64,000 nt of DNA from Streptomyces sp. NBC_00239 (GTDB lineage Bacteria; Actinomycetota; Actinomycetes; Streptomycetales; Streptomycetaceae): the NCBI RefSeq assembly GCF_036194065.1, contig NZ_CP108095.1, positions 3,038,001-3,102,000 on the forward strand, read 5' to 3'. The number at the start of each line of letters is the position of its first letter. Position 1 is the stretch's first letter. Position numbers and translations under genes: made by a program. Shown one piece after another: positions 34,691 to 43,097 of the stretch. A model generated the notes under the pieces. It made no database searches, had not been told where the DNA came from, and worked only from the letters and a program-made list of their open reading frames with translations.

Positions 34691-35869
34691 TCAGTAGACC
34701 GGCTTCTCGGGCTCGATCTGGTGGACCCAGCCGATCACGCCGCCGCCGACGTGCACCGCGTCCGCGAAGCCCGCGGACTTCAGCACCGCGAGGACTTCCG
34801 CACTGCGGACACCCGTCTTGCAGTGCAGGACGATGCGCTTGTCCTGGGGCAGGTCCTGGAGGGCGGTGCCCATCAGGAACTCGCCCTTGGGGATCAGCTT
34901 GGCGCCGGGGATCGAGACGATCTCGTACTCGTTCTTCTCACGGACGTCGATGATCTCGATCTTCTCGTCCGCGTCGATCCACTCCTTGAGCTGCTTCGGA
35001 GTGATCGTCGAGCCGAGGGCCGCCTCCTGGGCCTCCTCCGACACGACGCCGCAGAAGGCCTCGTAGTCGATGAGCTCGGTGACGGTCGGGTTCTCGCCGC
35101 AGACCGCGCAGTCGGGGTCCTTGCGGACCTTGACCTGGCGGTACTGCATCTCCAGGGCGTCGTAGATCATCAGGCGGCCGACGAGCGGCTCGCCGATGCC
35201 CGCGAGGAGCTTGATGGCCTCGTTGACCTGGATGGAGCCGATGGACGCGCAGAGCACGCCCAGCACGCCGCCCTCGGCGCAGGAGGGGACCATGCCCGGC
35301 GGCGGCGGCTCCGGGTAGAGGCAGCGGTAGCAGGGCCCGTGCTCGGACCAGAACACCGAGGCCTGGCCGTCGAAGCGGTAGATCGAACCCCAGACGTACG
35401 GCTTGTTCAGCAGCACGCAGGCGTCGTTGACCAGGTAGCGCGTGGCGAAGTTGTCCGTGCCGTCGACGATGAGGTCGTACTGGCTGAAGATCTCCATCAC
35501 GTTCTCGGCTTCGAGCCGCTCTTCGTGAAGGACCACGTTGACGTACGGGTTGATGCCGAGCACGCTGTCGCGCGCCGACTCGGCCTTGGAACGGCCGATG
35601 TCCGCCTGGCTGTGGATGATCTGGCGCTGCAGGTTCGACTCGTCGACCTCGTCGAACTCGACGATGCCCAGCGTGCCGACGCCGGCCGCGGCGAGGTACA
35701 TGAGGGCGGGCGAGCCGAGACCGCCGGCACCCACGGCGAGCACCTTGGCGTTCTTCAGGCGCTTCTGCCCGTCCATCCCGACATCCGGGATGATCAGGTG
35801 GCGGGAGTACCGACGGACCTCGTCAACGGTGAGCTCGGCAGCCGGCTCAACCAGGGGTGGCAACGACAC
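34691..35869 (-). CDS. moeZ: Adenylyltransferase/sulfurtransferase MoeZ
   Basis: A 392-residue MoeB-like enzyme fused to a rhodanese domain. GTG at 35869 sits five bases after AGGAG. The adenylation domain has LAVGAGGLGSPALMYLAAAG (nucleotide loop), ESNLQRQIIH, and zinc cysteines in CYRCLYPEPPPPG and CAVCGENP. The rhodanese domain from about residue 285 has IIDVREKNEYEI and the catalytic loop HCKTGVRS. MoeZ activates ubiquitin-like sulfur carriers (MoaD, ThiS, CysO-type), a shared step in molybdopterin, thiamine and cysteine synthesis; MoaE here is a downstream beneficiary. Confidence 0.95.
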   Translation of the reverse strand: MSLPPLVEPAAELTVDEVRRYSRHLIIPDVGMDGQKRLKNAKVLAVGAGGLGSPALMYLAAAGVGTLGIVEFDEVDESNLQRQIIHSQADIGRSKAESARDSVLGINPYVNVVLHEERLEAENVMEIFSQYDLIVDGTDNFATRYLVNDACVLLNKPYVWGSIYRFDGQASVFWSEHGPCYRCLYPEPPPPGMVPSCAEGGVLGVLCASIGSIQVNEAIKLLAGIGEPLVGRLMIYDALEMQYRQVKVRKDPDCAVCGENPTVTELIDYEAFCGVVSEEAQEAALGSTITPKQLKEWIDADEKIEIIDVREKNEYEIVSIPGAKLIPKGEFLMGTALQDLPQDKRIVLHCKTGVRSAEVLAVLKSAGFADAVHVGGGVIGWVHQIEPEKPVY

Positions 35870-35948
35870 GGGGACTCCTGAGTCATCCCCCGCAGGCACG
35901 GGGGGCAATTAAGGGCTGTTCTTTCCCGTAACAGTGCCACGCCCCTCT

Positions 35949-36713
35949 TCATTCCGAGACACCTGGTCCGATGCGCGAGACGATTTCGTCCCAGTACCCG
36001 GGCATGGCCGCCCAGGGGTCCCCGGTGCCGTACCGGTCCGAGCGGTCGGTGAACCAGATCGTCCCGGCGCCCTGCCAGCGGGCGATCCGCATGGCTTCCT
36101 CCAGGTGCGTGCGCGGCACCCCGTGGACGAAGTGGCAGAACTTCTCGGGCGGGTGGTCGGCGGTCCACTCGGCCACCTGGGACCACCGGTAGTCGGCCCA
36201 CGCTCCGGCGAACGTGACCAACTGGTCGGCGAGTTCGGCGTATCCCGGGCAGGGGTGGGTGCCGTGCCCGAGGACGATGCGGACCTTCGCCGCGGCCGGG
36301 TCCCCGAGGGTGCGCAGGGTCTCCACGGTCCGCTGCACGCCGGCCAGCGCGGCCGGCCCGGACGGCGCCCCGGCGAGGTAGAAGCCGCCCACCCCGTACC
36401 AGTCGCGGAACCGGTGGGCGTCGGAGATCAGCTCGCCGAAGCTCCGCTCGCCGTCTCGCATCGCGAGATGGCCGAGCACGGTGCCGCCGGCCTCCCGCAG
36501 CCGGTGGGCGGCCTCGGTGCAGTGCGGGTCGGGCCGCCGGCCGGGGCCGTCCGCGACGTTGAGCACGGCCCAGTGCAGCGGGGTGCCGGGGCGGCTCAGT
36601 TCGGCCCATTCCACGGGGGCGACCAAGGGGTGCGCGTAGCCGGGGACGCCGAAGCCGAGGCCGCCCGCCCCGGTGGCGGCGGTGCGGGCGCCCGTCGTGG
36701 TCAGATGCGGCAC
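35949..36713 (-). CDS. Spherulation-specific family 4 (spherulin-4, GH135-like) protein
   Basis: A 254-residue protein of the spherulin-4 family, whose fungal member Sph3 (GH135) hydrolyses galactosaminogalactan. Seen: GLGFGVPGYAHPLVAPVEW, the block FRDWYGVGGFYLAGAPSGPA, AKVRIVLGHGTHPCPGY and GTIWFTDRSDRYGTGDPW. The third-strand motif usually carries an Asp/Glu (as in FxD/E) but here reads FYLAGAP, so the usual catalytic acid may be missing. No signal peptide is evident. The start overlaps the epimerase stop by 13 bases, and it lies at the end of a Pel-like polysaccharide locus, suggesting action on a galactosamine-type glycan. Confidence 0.8.
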   Translation of the reverse strand: MPHLTTTGARTAATGAGGLGFGVPGYAHPLVAPVEWAELSRPGTPLHWAVLNVADGPGRRPDPHCTEAAHRLREAGGTVLGHLAMRDGERSFGELISDAHRFRDWYGVGGFYLAGAPSGPAALAGVQRTVETLRTLGDPAAAKVRIVLGHGTHPCPGYAELADQLVTFAGAWADYRWSQVAEWTADHPPEKFCHFVHGVPRTHLEEAMRIARWQGAGTIWFTDRSDRYGTGDPWAAMPGYWDEIVSRIGPGVSE

Positions 36714-37702
36714 GCGGCCTCCATCCAGATGTCCGCGAGGGACTCCTCCAGGTTGATCCGCGGCCGCCAGCCGAGCCGGTCGCGGGCGGTGCGCACGTCG
36801 GCCTGCTGCCAGGCCCCGCAGCCGTCCGGGTACGGGTACGCGGCGGGCGCGGCCGCGGCGGCGATCTGGTCCGAGGTCGCCTCGGAGCGGGGTGCTCCGA
36901 TGGCGGCGAGACCGGGCGGCCGGCTGCCGTACCCGGGGTGCTGCGGGGGGCCGTCGATCTCGTGCAGCGAGCCGCCGTAGCCGGCGACCCGGGCGAGCAC
37001 GGAGGCCGCGTCGCGCAGCCGGACGGCCCGTCCGGTGCCGATGTTGACCACGCCCTGGGCGGCGGACAGCGAGGCCGCGTGCACGGCCCGGGCCACGTCG
37101 CGCACGTCGACGAAGTCGCGCTGGACGCCGAGCCCGCCGAGCTTGAGCTCGCCGTCCCCGGACTGCATGGCACGGCGCATGGCCTCGGCGAGCCGGCCGA
37201 GCGGGGAGCCGGCCGGGGTGCCGGGGCCGACCGGCGAGAACACCCGCAGGACGACGGCGTCGAGCCCGGAGCCGAGGACCAGCTCGGTCGCGGCGAGTTT
37301 GCTCACGCCGTACGGCCCTCCCGGTCTGGGGACGGCGTCCTCGGCCGTGGAGGACCCGACCTGGCTGGGCCCGTACTCGGCGGCGCAGCCGAGCTGGACC
37401 AGCCGGGCGCCGCAGCCGCTGCGGCGCAGCGACTCGCAGATGGTGGCGACGGCGACGGTGTTGTGGCGGGTCAGTTCGCGGGCCCCGCCGCGGGTGGTGC
37501 CCGCGCAGTTGATGACGACGCCGGGGTGTACGGCGTCCAGGAAGCGGGTCAGCGCGCCGGGGCTGCCGGTGGCGAGGTCGAAGCGGACGTCGGCGTCGTC
37601 GCCGCGCCCGAGCGCGGTGAGCTGGACGGCGGGGTCGGCGAGGAGCCGGTCGGCCACGTAGCGGCCGAGGTATCCGTTGGCTCCGATCAGCAGCACCCTC
37701 AT
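36701..37702 (-). CDS. NAD-dependent epimerase/dehydratase (extended SDR)
   Basis: A 333-residue extended-SDR sugar-nucleotide enzyme. MRVLLIGANGYLGRYVADRL gives the GxxGxxG loop, VVINCAGTTRGG the cofactor strand, and PYGVSKLAATE the YxxxK catalytic pair. FVDVRDVARAVHAASLS and VVNIGTGRAVRLRDAASVLA are typical of UDP-glucose/GalNAc 4-epimerase-like enzymes. Start ATG at 37702 with GGGGG upstream. In Pel-type loci an epimerase (PelX or GalE) supplies UDP-GalNAc, so this enzyme probably makes the precursor for the PelF-like transferase. Confidence 0.88.
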   Translation of the reverse strand: MRVLLIGANGYLGRYVADRLLADPAVQLTALGRGDDADVRFDLATGSPGALTRFLDAVHPGVVINCAGTTRGGARELTRHNTVAVATICESLRRSGCGARLVQLGCAAEYGPSQVGSSTAEDAVPRPGGPYGVSKLAATELVLGSGLDAVVLRVFSPVGPGTPAGSPLGRLAEAMRRAMQSGDGELKLGGLGVQRDFVDVRDVARAVHAASLSAAQGVVNIGTGRAVRLRDAASVLARVAGYGGSLHEIDGPPQHPGYGSRPPGLAAIGAPRSEATSDQIAAAAAPAAYPYPDGCGAWQQADVRTARDRLGWRPRINLEESLADIWMEAACRI

Positions 37703-37821
37703 CGCGTGCCCCCGTGGTGCCGACGGGGCGTGGCGGTCGGTTGGGCGGTCATCTCTCGGTTCTCCTTCTTCGGGGTGGGGCGGTGGGTCCGCGGCGTCGG
37801 CTCCACGGACCCGGGGGCGGC

Positions 37822-39057
37822 TCAGGCCCGGGAGTGGGCCGAGGCGCGGGACAGGACGGCGCAGGCGTGGACGAGGAGGGCGAGCGCGGCGGCGGCGAGG
37901 CCACCGCCGGGCAGGCCGGCCGCCCACGCGGCGGCCTCGGCGGCGCAGGCCGCGCCGAGTGCGGCGCCCGCCGGGAGGCCGTGCACGGCGAGCAGCCGGG
38001 CCGCGAACAGCAGGCTGCCGAGGGCGATGCCGGTGAGCGGGTCGCCGCCGGTGAGCACGAGCAGTCCGGCGAGGGCGGCGGTGTGGAGTGCGATGACGGT
38101 GAGGAAGAGGGGGCGGGCGCCGGCGGCGAACTCGTCGAGGGCGCGGCTGGCGGCGAGCCGGCGCCGGGCGCCCGCGGCGAAGAGGGCGGCGCAGCAGACC
38201 GCGGGGGCGAGGCCCAGGGCGAGGGCGGTGGAGGTCGCCGCGCCGGTGTACCAGGCGTAGCCGAGGAGGAGGGCGGCGGCGGCGCGGGTCGGGAACGGGG
38301 TGCGGCCGGTGCCGGCGGCACGCAGGGGGCCGCGGCGCAGGCAGAACAGGAGGGCGGCGAGTACGGCGGCGGCGCGGGCGGCCGTGCCGGCGGGGCCGCC
38401 GCCGGGCAGCAGGGCCGCGGTGACGGCGAGCGCGCCGGTCAAGAGGGCGTAGCCGAGGGCGAGGACGTCCTCGCGCCGCCGGCCCGGGGGCAGCTGCGGC
38501 TGCGGCGGCGGCGCGGGGTCGGTGCGGGGGACGCGGGCGTACAGCTCTTCGGCGAGCGAGAAGACGTCGCGGTGGCGGAAGCGGGCTGCGGTGCGGTCGG
38601 TGACGCCGTGGGCCTCCAGCCCGACGGCGATCTCCAGCGGGTCGACGGCCTGTTCGCACAGGGCGCGGTGACGGTGCATGAGCACCTTGACCGGGTCGAC
38701 GGCGGGCCGGCGGCGGGCCGCGGTGTTGACGCGCCCGTTGACGCCCCGGTCAACCCGGCCCCCGCCGGCGTCACCCGACCCGGCCACGGACGCACGGCCG
38801 GCGCCCGGCCCGTATCCGGTCGCACCTGCGGATGCGGCGCCCGACCCGTGGGCCGGTACGGACTCCGGTACGGCGCCCGAGCCGTAGGCCGGTACCGACT
38901 CCGGTACGGCGCCCGAGCCGTAGGCCGGCCCGTAGCCCGACGCGACTCCCGGGCCGAAGCCCGGCCCGGCTTCGAGTGCGGCGGCGCCCGCGCCGTGGGC
39001 GGATACGGCTTCCGGTGTGGTGGCGAGGGGGTCGGCGGGGTCCAGGGGGCGGCTCAT
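37822..39057 (-). CDS. Polytopic membrane protein of Pel-like locus
   Basis: A 411-residue protein. The first 110 residues are Gly/Ala/Pro-rich with a 12-residue tandem repeat (AYGSGAVPESVP, two copies plus). A conserved soluble segment follows (LCEQAVDPLEIAVGLEAHG; ARFRHRDVFSLAEELYARVP), then about eight hydrophobic helices. Its ATG overlaps the PelF-like gene stop by four bases, so the two are translationally coupled. It is shorter than the 12-helix flippase PelG and I see no PelG or PelE signature; it may occupy the membrane role in this locus (inference). Confidence 0.75.
   Translation of the reverse strand: MSRPLDPADPLATTPEAVSAHGAGAAALEAGPGFGPGVASGYGPAYGSGAVPESVPAYGSGAVPESVPAHGSGAASAGATGYGPGAGRASVAGSGDAGGGRVDRGVNGRVNTAARRRPAVDPVKVLMHRHRALCEQAVDPLEIAVGLEAHGVTDRTAARFRHRDVFSLAEELYARVPRTDPAPPPQPQLPPGRRREDVLALGYALLTGALAVTAALLPGGGPAGTAARAAAVLAALLFCLRRGPLRAAGTGRTPFPTRAAAALLLGYAWYTGAATSTALALGLAPAVCCAALFAAGARRRLAASRALDEFAAGARPLFLTVIALHTAALAGLLVLTGGDPLTGIALGSLLFAARLLAVHGLPAGAALGAACAAEAAAWAAGLPGGGLAAAALALLVHACAVLSRASAHSRA
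38851..38922 (-). repeat. 36-bp tandem repeat within membrane-protein gene
   Basis: Two near-identical 36-bp units (38851-38886 and 38887-38922) encode AYGSGAVPESVP twice in the low-complexity N-terminus. Confidence 0.85.
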
Positions 39058-40754
39058 ACCGGCGCCTCCGCGGTGGCGGGGGTGGTCGGATCGGCGGACG
39101 CGTCCGGGCCGGACGGGGCCGCGGCGGGCCCGTGGTGTGCGGCGGCGGCGCGCTTCGGGGCGGCGGCGGTCGGGGCCGCGGGCGCGGTCGGCCAGGTGCC
39201 GGGGACGCGGGCTTCGGCGGGGACGCCGAAGGGGACCGCCTCGCCCGGTGGGGCCGGGCTGCGGGCGATCAGCTCCAGGTAGATCTCCCGGAACGCGGCG
39301 ATGTTCTGCTCGACGGTGAAGAGTTCGAGGGCCCGGGCCCGGGCCGCGGCGCCGAGCCGCTCGGCCCGCTCGGGGTCGCGGAGCAGCGCGAGGCAGGCGT
39401 CGGCGAGGGCGCGCGGGTTGCGCGGCGGGACGACCAGTCCGGTGCCGCCGATGACCTCGCAGACCGCGCCGGCGTCCGTGGAAACCGTGGCCCGCCCGCA
39501 GAACATGGCCTCGACGAGGCTGATCGGGAAGCCCTCGACGACCGAGGAGAGCACCACGACCCGCCCGGAGGCGTACGCGTCCGCGGGTTCGGGCGCCTCG
39601 GGGCCGCCGATCTCCTCGAAGGAGACCGGGTTGTCGCCGGCGGTCACGGCGTTCGCGGCCTCGTCGGGGAAGAGCTGGGCGGCGAGCGCCCGGCAGTGCG
39701 CGAGGTAGGCGACGGACTCGGCGGTGCGGGCCGGCGCGCCGAAGATCCGCAGCCGAGCCGCGGGTTCCTCCCGGCGCACTTCCGCGAAGGCGTGCAGCAG
39801 GCCGATGAGGTCCTTGGCGGGCTCTATCCGGCCCACCCACACCAGTGTGAGCGGGTCGCCGGCCTGCGGGTCCTCGCCGGCGGTGGCGAATCGGTCCGCC
39901 TCCATCCCCGGGTAGACGGTGCGCAGCCGCGCCCGGTCCGCCCCGCAGCGCTCCTGCCAGCGCCGCGCATGGGTGTTGCCGGGGGTGACGAGGTCGGCCT
40001 GCCGGTAGATCTCGGCGGCGAGCCGGCCGTGGAAGGCGGCCAGCAGGGCGCGGACGGCCGCGGAGAGCGGGGCGCCGGCCTGTTCCAGGTAGTGGGCGCG
40101 CAGTTGGACCCCGTACTCGGTGACCAGCAACGGGACTCCGAAGAAGCGTTTGGCCAACAGCCCGGGCAGCGCCGCGATGCCGCCGGCGGCGGCGTGGCAG
40201 AGGTCCACCGAGGCGAGCCGGCCGACGGGCTTGCCGGTGTACCAGTCGAGGGACAGCGGGCGCAGGGTGCGTTCCAGTTCGTCCACGAAGTCGAGCAGGT
40301 CGCAGACCTGGACGGTGTTGAGGGTGCGGCCGGCGCCCGGGGCGCGGCAGGCGGCCTCCAGGGCCCGTACGGCGGTCTCGGAGCGCAGTGCCGCGTACAG
40401 CCCGCCTTCCTCGCGGGCGAGTTCGGCAAGTGCGTACAGTCCGGCGGCGAAGGGCTGCGCCGCGCCGGTGGTCACGCCGGCGACGAGCTCCCGGAAGGCG
40501 GCGGCGAAGCGGCGGCGCTCGCGGCGGCCGTAGGTGCGCCCGTCGTCGCCGGGGGCCCACAGCGGTGCGGTGCGCACCGAGGTCACCTGGGGCGGCAGCG
40601 GGACGTGGCCGCGTTCCTCCTGCTCGGCGCTGCGGCTCAGCGCGTAGAGCTCGAACTCGTGCCGGTCGAGGCCGCGGACGAGCCGGTCGCACCAGAGTCT
40701 CGCCTCACCCGTCGCATAGGGATAACCACCTTCCGTGACCAGTCCGATCCGCAC
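39054..40754 (-). CDS. PelF-like family 4 glycosyltransferase (DUF3492)
   Basis: A 566-residue cytosolic GT4 transferase. The N-terminus MRIGLVTEGGYPYATGEARL then WCDRLVRGLDRHEF is the DUF3492/PelF signature. Also present: LLVTEYGVQLRAHYLEQAG, ADLVTPGNTHARRWQERCG, and the GT4 donor-site segments VWVGRIEPAKDLIGLLHAF and SSVVEGFPISLVEAMFCGRA. PelF polymerises UDP-activated N-acetylhexosamine for Pel exopolysaccharide. The last 50 residues are a Pro/Ala tail absent from typical PelF. It is first in the locus with the membrane protein, epimerase and spherulin-4 genes downstream. Confidence 0.9.
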   Translation of the reverse strand: MRIGLVTEGGYPYATGEARLWCDRLVRGLDRHEFELYALSRSAEQEERGHVPLPPQVTSVRTAPLWAPGDDGRTYGRRERRRFAAAFRELVAGVTTGAAQPFAAGLYALAELAREEGGLYAALRSETAVRALEAACRAPGAGRTLNTVQVCDLLDFVDELERTLRPLSLDWYTGKPVGRLASVDLCHAAAGGIAALPGLLAKRFFGVPLLVTEYGVQLRAHYLEQAGAPLSAAVRALLAAFHGRLAAEIYRQADLVTPGNTHARRWQERCGADRARLRTVYPGMEADRFATAGEDPQAGDPLTLVWVGRIEPAKDLIGLLHAFAEVRREEPAARLRIFGAPARTAESVAYLAHCRALAAQLFPDEAANAVTAGDNPVSFEEIGGPEAPEPADAYASGRVVVLSSVVEGFPISLVEAMFCGRATVSTDAGAVCEVIGGTGLVVPPRNPRALADACLALLRDPERAERLGAAARARALELFTVEQNIAAFREIYLELIARSPAPPGEAVPFGVPAEARVPGTWPTAPAAPTAAAPKRAAAAHHGPAAAPSGPDASADPTTPATAEAPV

Positions 40755-40840
40755 GAGTGCACCCCCGATCTCCCGTTCGTGGCGGCCGCCTTCGGTCCGG
40801 GCGACCCGCCGCGGGAGAACTCAAGCGGATCCGCCGGTGA

Positions 40841-40864
40841 CGCGACGGACGGTTGTCCGTCGCG
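40841..40864. terminator. Hairpin between ABC operon end and PelF-like gene
   Basis: CGCGACGGAC and GTCCGTCGCG form a perfect ten-base stem with a four-base loop, 56 bases past the ABC ATPase stop. It likely ends the peptide-importer transcript before the polysaccharide locus. Confidence 0.6.
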
Positions 40865-40919
40865 CCACCGGAAGGGGTGAAGAGTCGTAACTTTCCGATG
40901 CCCCGGGCGTTTTGGCGCG

Positions 40920-43097
40920 CTACACGGCGACGGGTGCGGTACGGGCCGCCCGGCGCGCGGAACGCCGTTCGGCGGCCACCGCCGGGTCGAGCGAGGGGAC
41001 GGCGGCCAGCAGCTGCCGGGTGTAGGCGTGCTGCGGGTTCCCGTACACCTCGTCCACCGGGCCCTCTTCGACGACCAGGCCGCCGCGCATGACCGCGACC
41101 CGGTCGCTGACCTGCCGCACCACGGCGAGGTCGTGCGCGATGAAGACGAGGGCGAGCCCGAGTTCCCGCTGGAGTTCCGCGAGCAGCGCGGTGACCTGGG
41201 CCTGAGTGGTGACGTCCAGGGCGGAGACCGGTTCGTCGCAGACGACGAGGCGGGGCCGGGGGGCGAGCGCGCGGGCGATGCCGACGCGTTGGCGCTGGCC
41301 GCCGCTGAACTCGTGCGGGTAGCGGTCGTAGTGGGCCGCGTCGAGCCCGACCCGGGTCAGCAGGTCGCCGACGCGGGCGCGTACGGCGGCCTCGTCGCGC
41401 TCCCCGGCCGCGCGCAGCGGGTCGGCGATGGACTCGCCGATGCTGCGGCGCGGGTTGAGGGAGGAGACCGGGTCCTGGAACACCATCTGGGCGCCGGGTG
41501 CGACGCCGCGGACTTCGCGGCCGGCGTGGCGGATCAGGCCGGTGGAGGGGTCGAGGAGGCCGACGAGCATGCGGCCGAGGGTGCTCTTGCCGCTGCCCGA
41601 CTCCCCCACGATGCCCAGCGTCTCCCCGGCCCGCACGGCCAGACTCACTCCCCCGACGGCATCGACCGCCCCCACCCCCCGCCCAAACCGCCGCCCCACC
41701 CCAACAGCCTCGACCACCACCGCCGCCGCCGACGCCACCTCCGGGGCCACATCCAGCCCAGCCCGGGCCACATCCAGCTCTGCCGGGGCCACATCCAGCC
41801 CAGCCCGGGCCACATCCAGCTCTGCCGGGGCCACATCCAGCCCAGCCCGGGCCATATCCAGCCTCGCCGGCGTTTGAGGCGCGGGTCCGGGCAGAGCCCG
41901 GTGCCCGGCGGAGCCGGGTTGCAGTCCTGGGGCTCCGCCCCAGACCCCGCGCCTCAAACGCCGGCGAGGCTGGGTGTTGCCCCGCGGGGAGGGCCCGGCT
42001 TCACCTTGCCGGCCAGGCAGAGGTTCGCCCCGCAGGGGAGGCGGGGAGTCGCCCCGCAGGGGAGGCGGGGAGTCGTCCGCCAAGCGGGGCCGGGTTCCAT
42101 CCAGCCCGTCGGGCTGGAACGGCACCCGCGCCGCATCCAACCGCGGCACCGCGGCAAGCAGCGCCGCTGTGTACGGATCGGCCGGTGCGGCCAGCACACC
42201 CGCCACCGGCCCCCGCTCCACGGCCCTGCCGCCCCGCATCACCAGCACCTCGTCCACGCTCCCCGCGGCCACCCCCACGTCGTGGGTGACGAGCAGCAGC
42301 CCGAGCCCGCGCTCCTCGCGCAGCCCGTGCAGCAGGTCGAGGATCTGCGCCTGCACGGTGACGTCCAGCGCGGTGGTCGGCTCGTCGGCGATCAGCAGCC
42401 GGGGTTCGCAGGCCAGGGCCATGGCGATGAGCGCCCGCTGGCGCATCCCGCCGCTGAACTCGTGCGGCCGGGACCGCGCCCGGCGTGCCGCGTCGGGGAT
42501 GCCGACCCGGTCGAGCACCTCGACGGCGCGGGCCCGCGCCGCCCGCCGCGAGACGTCCGCGTGCACCCGGTGGACCTCGGCGATCTGGTCGCCGACGGAG
42601 TAATACGGGTCGAGGGAGCTGAGCGGGTCCTGGAAGACCATGGCGGCGGTCCCGCCGCGCAGGGCGCGCAGCTCGGCCGGGCCGGCCGTGGCCACGTCGA
42701 GGCCGCCGACCCGGACGGTGCCGCCGAGCCGGGTGCCCGTACCGCGGTGCAGTCCGAGGAGGGCGGCGGCCACGGTGGACTTGCCGCTGCCGGACTCGCC
42801 GACGATGCCGAGGGCGCCGCCGGGGGCCAGGGTCAGGGACAGGGAGTCGACCGCCCGCAGGTGGCCGCCGGTACCGCCGACCGGGAAGTCCACGGTCAGC
42901 CCGTCGACCTCGACGAGGAGACCCCCCGCGCCGGTCCCGGCGCCGGGACCCGCAGCGGGTCCGACCCCGGCACCCGTGACGGAGCCCGCCCCCTTGGCGG
43001 AGCCCGCCCCCTTGGCGGTCCCCACACCCGCGACGGATCCCGCCCCCGCGGCAGAGCCCGCCCCCGCGGCGGGCCTCGTGTTCGTACCGGTGTTCAT
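40920..43097 (-). CDS. Fused double ATPase of oligopeptide ABC importer (DppD-DppF type)
   Basis: A 725-residue protein with two ATP-binding domains. Domain 1 (about 55-310): GIVGESGSGKSTVAAALLGL, MVFQDPLSSLDPYY, FSGGMRQRALIAMAL, LLIADEPTTALDVT. Domain 2 (about 455-700): GIVGESGSGKSTLGRMLVGL, MVFQDPVSSLNPRR, FSGGQRQRVGIARAL, LVVCDEPVSALDV. In most species these are separate proteins. The 140-residue linker includes a translated palindromic element (residues about 375-413) and a repeat (ARAGLDVAPAELDV). The first 50 residues are a Gly/Ala/Ser repeat tract. ATG at 43097 overlaps the upstream permease stop by four bases. Confidence 0.93.
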   Translation of the reverse strand: MNTGTNTRPAAGAGSAAGAGSVAGVGTAKGAGSAKGAGSVTGAGVGPAAGPGAGTGAGGLLVEVDGLTVDFPVGGTGGHLRAVDSLSLTLAPGGALGIVGESGSGKSTVAAALLGLHRGTGTRLGGTVRVGGLDVATAGPAELRALRGGTAAMVFQDPLSSLDPYYSVGDQIAEVHRVHADVSRRAARARAVEVLDRVGIPDAARRARSRPHEFSGGMRQRALIAMALACEPRLLIADEPTTALDVTVQAQILDLLHGLREERGLGLLLVTHDVGVAAGSVDEVLVMRGGRAVERGPVAGVLAAPADPYTAALLAAVPRLDAARVPFQPDGLDGTRPRLADDSPPPLRGDSPPPLRGEPLPGRQGEAGPSPRGNTQPRRRLRRGVWGGAPGLQPGSAGHRALPGPAPQTPARLDMARAGLDVAPAELDVARAGLDVAPAELDVARAGLDVAPEVASAAAVVVEAVGVGRRFGRGVGAVDAVGGVSLAVRAGETLGIVGESGSGKSTLGRMLVGLLDPSTGLIRHAGREVRGVAPGAQMVFQDPVSSLNPRRSIGESIADPLRAAGERDEAAVRARVGDLLTRVGLDAAHYDRYPHEFSGGQRQRVGIARALAPRPRLVVCDEPVSALDVTTQAQVTALLAELQRELGLALVFIAHDLAVVRQVSDRVAVMRGGLVVEEGPVDEVYGNPQHAYTRQLLAAVPSLDPAVAAERRSARRAARTAPVAV
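41748..41850 (-). repeat. Tandem repeat in ABC ATPase linker
   Basis: About two and a half 42-bp units on the theme GGCCACATCCAGCCCAGCCC / GGCCACATCCAGCTCTGCCG, encoding alternating ARAGLDV and APAELDV. It abuts the palindromic element. Confidence 0.85.
41858..41973. repeat. Palindromic element, copy B, inside an ABC ATPase gene
   Basis: Perfect 28-base terminal inverted repeats (41858-41885 starting CCAGCCTCGCCGGCGTTTGA, and 41946-41973) enclose nested hairpins. It is nearly identical to copy C at 59213-59323. The 116-bp element lies wholly within coding sequence and is read through in frame, with no stop. Confidence 0.92.
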
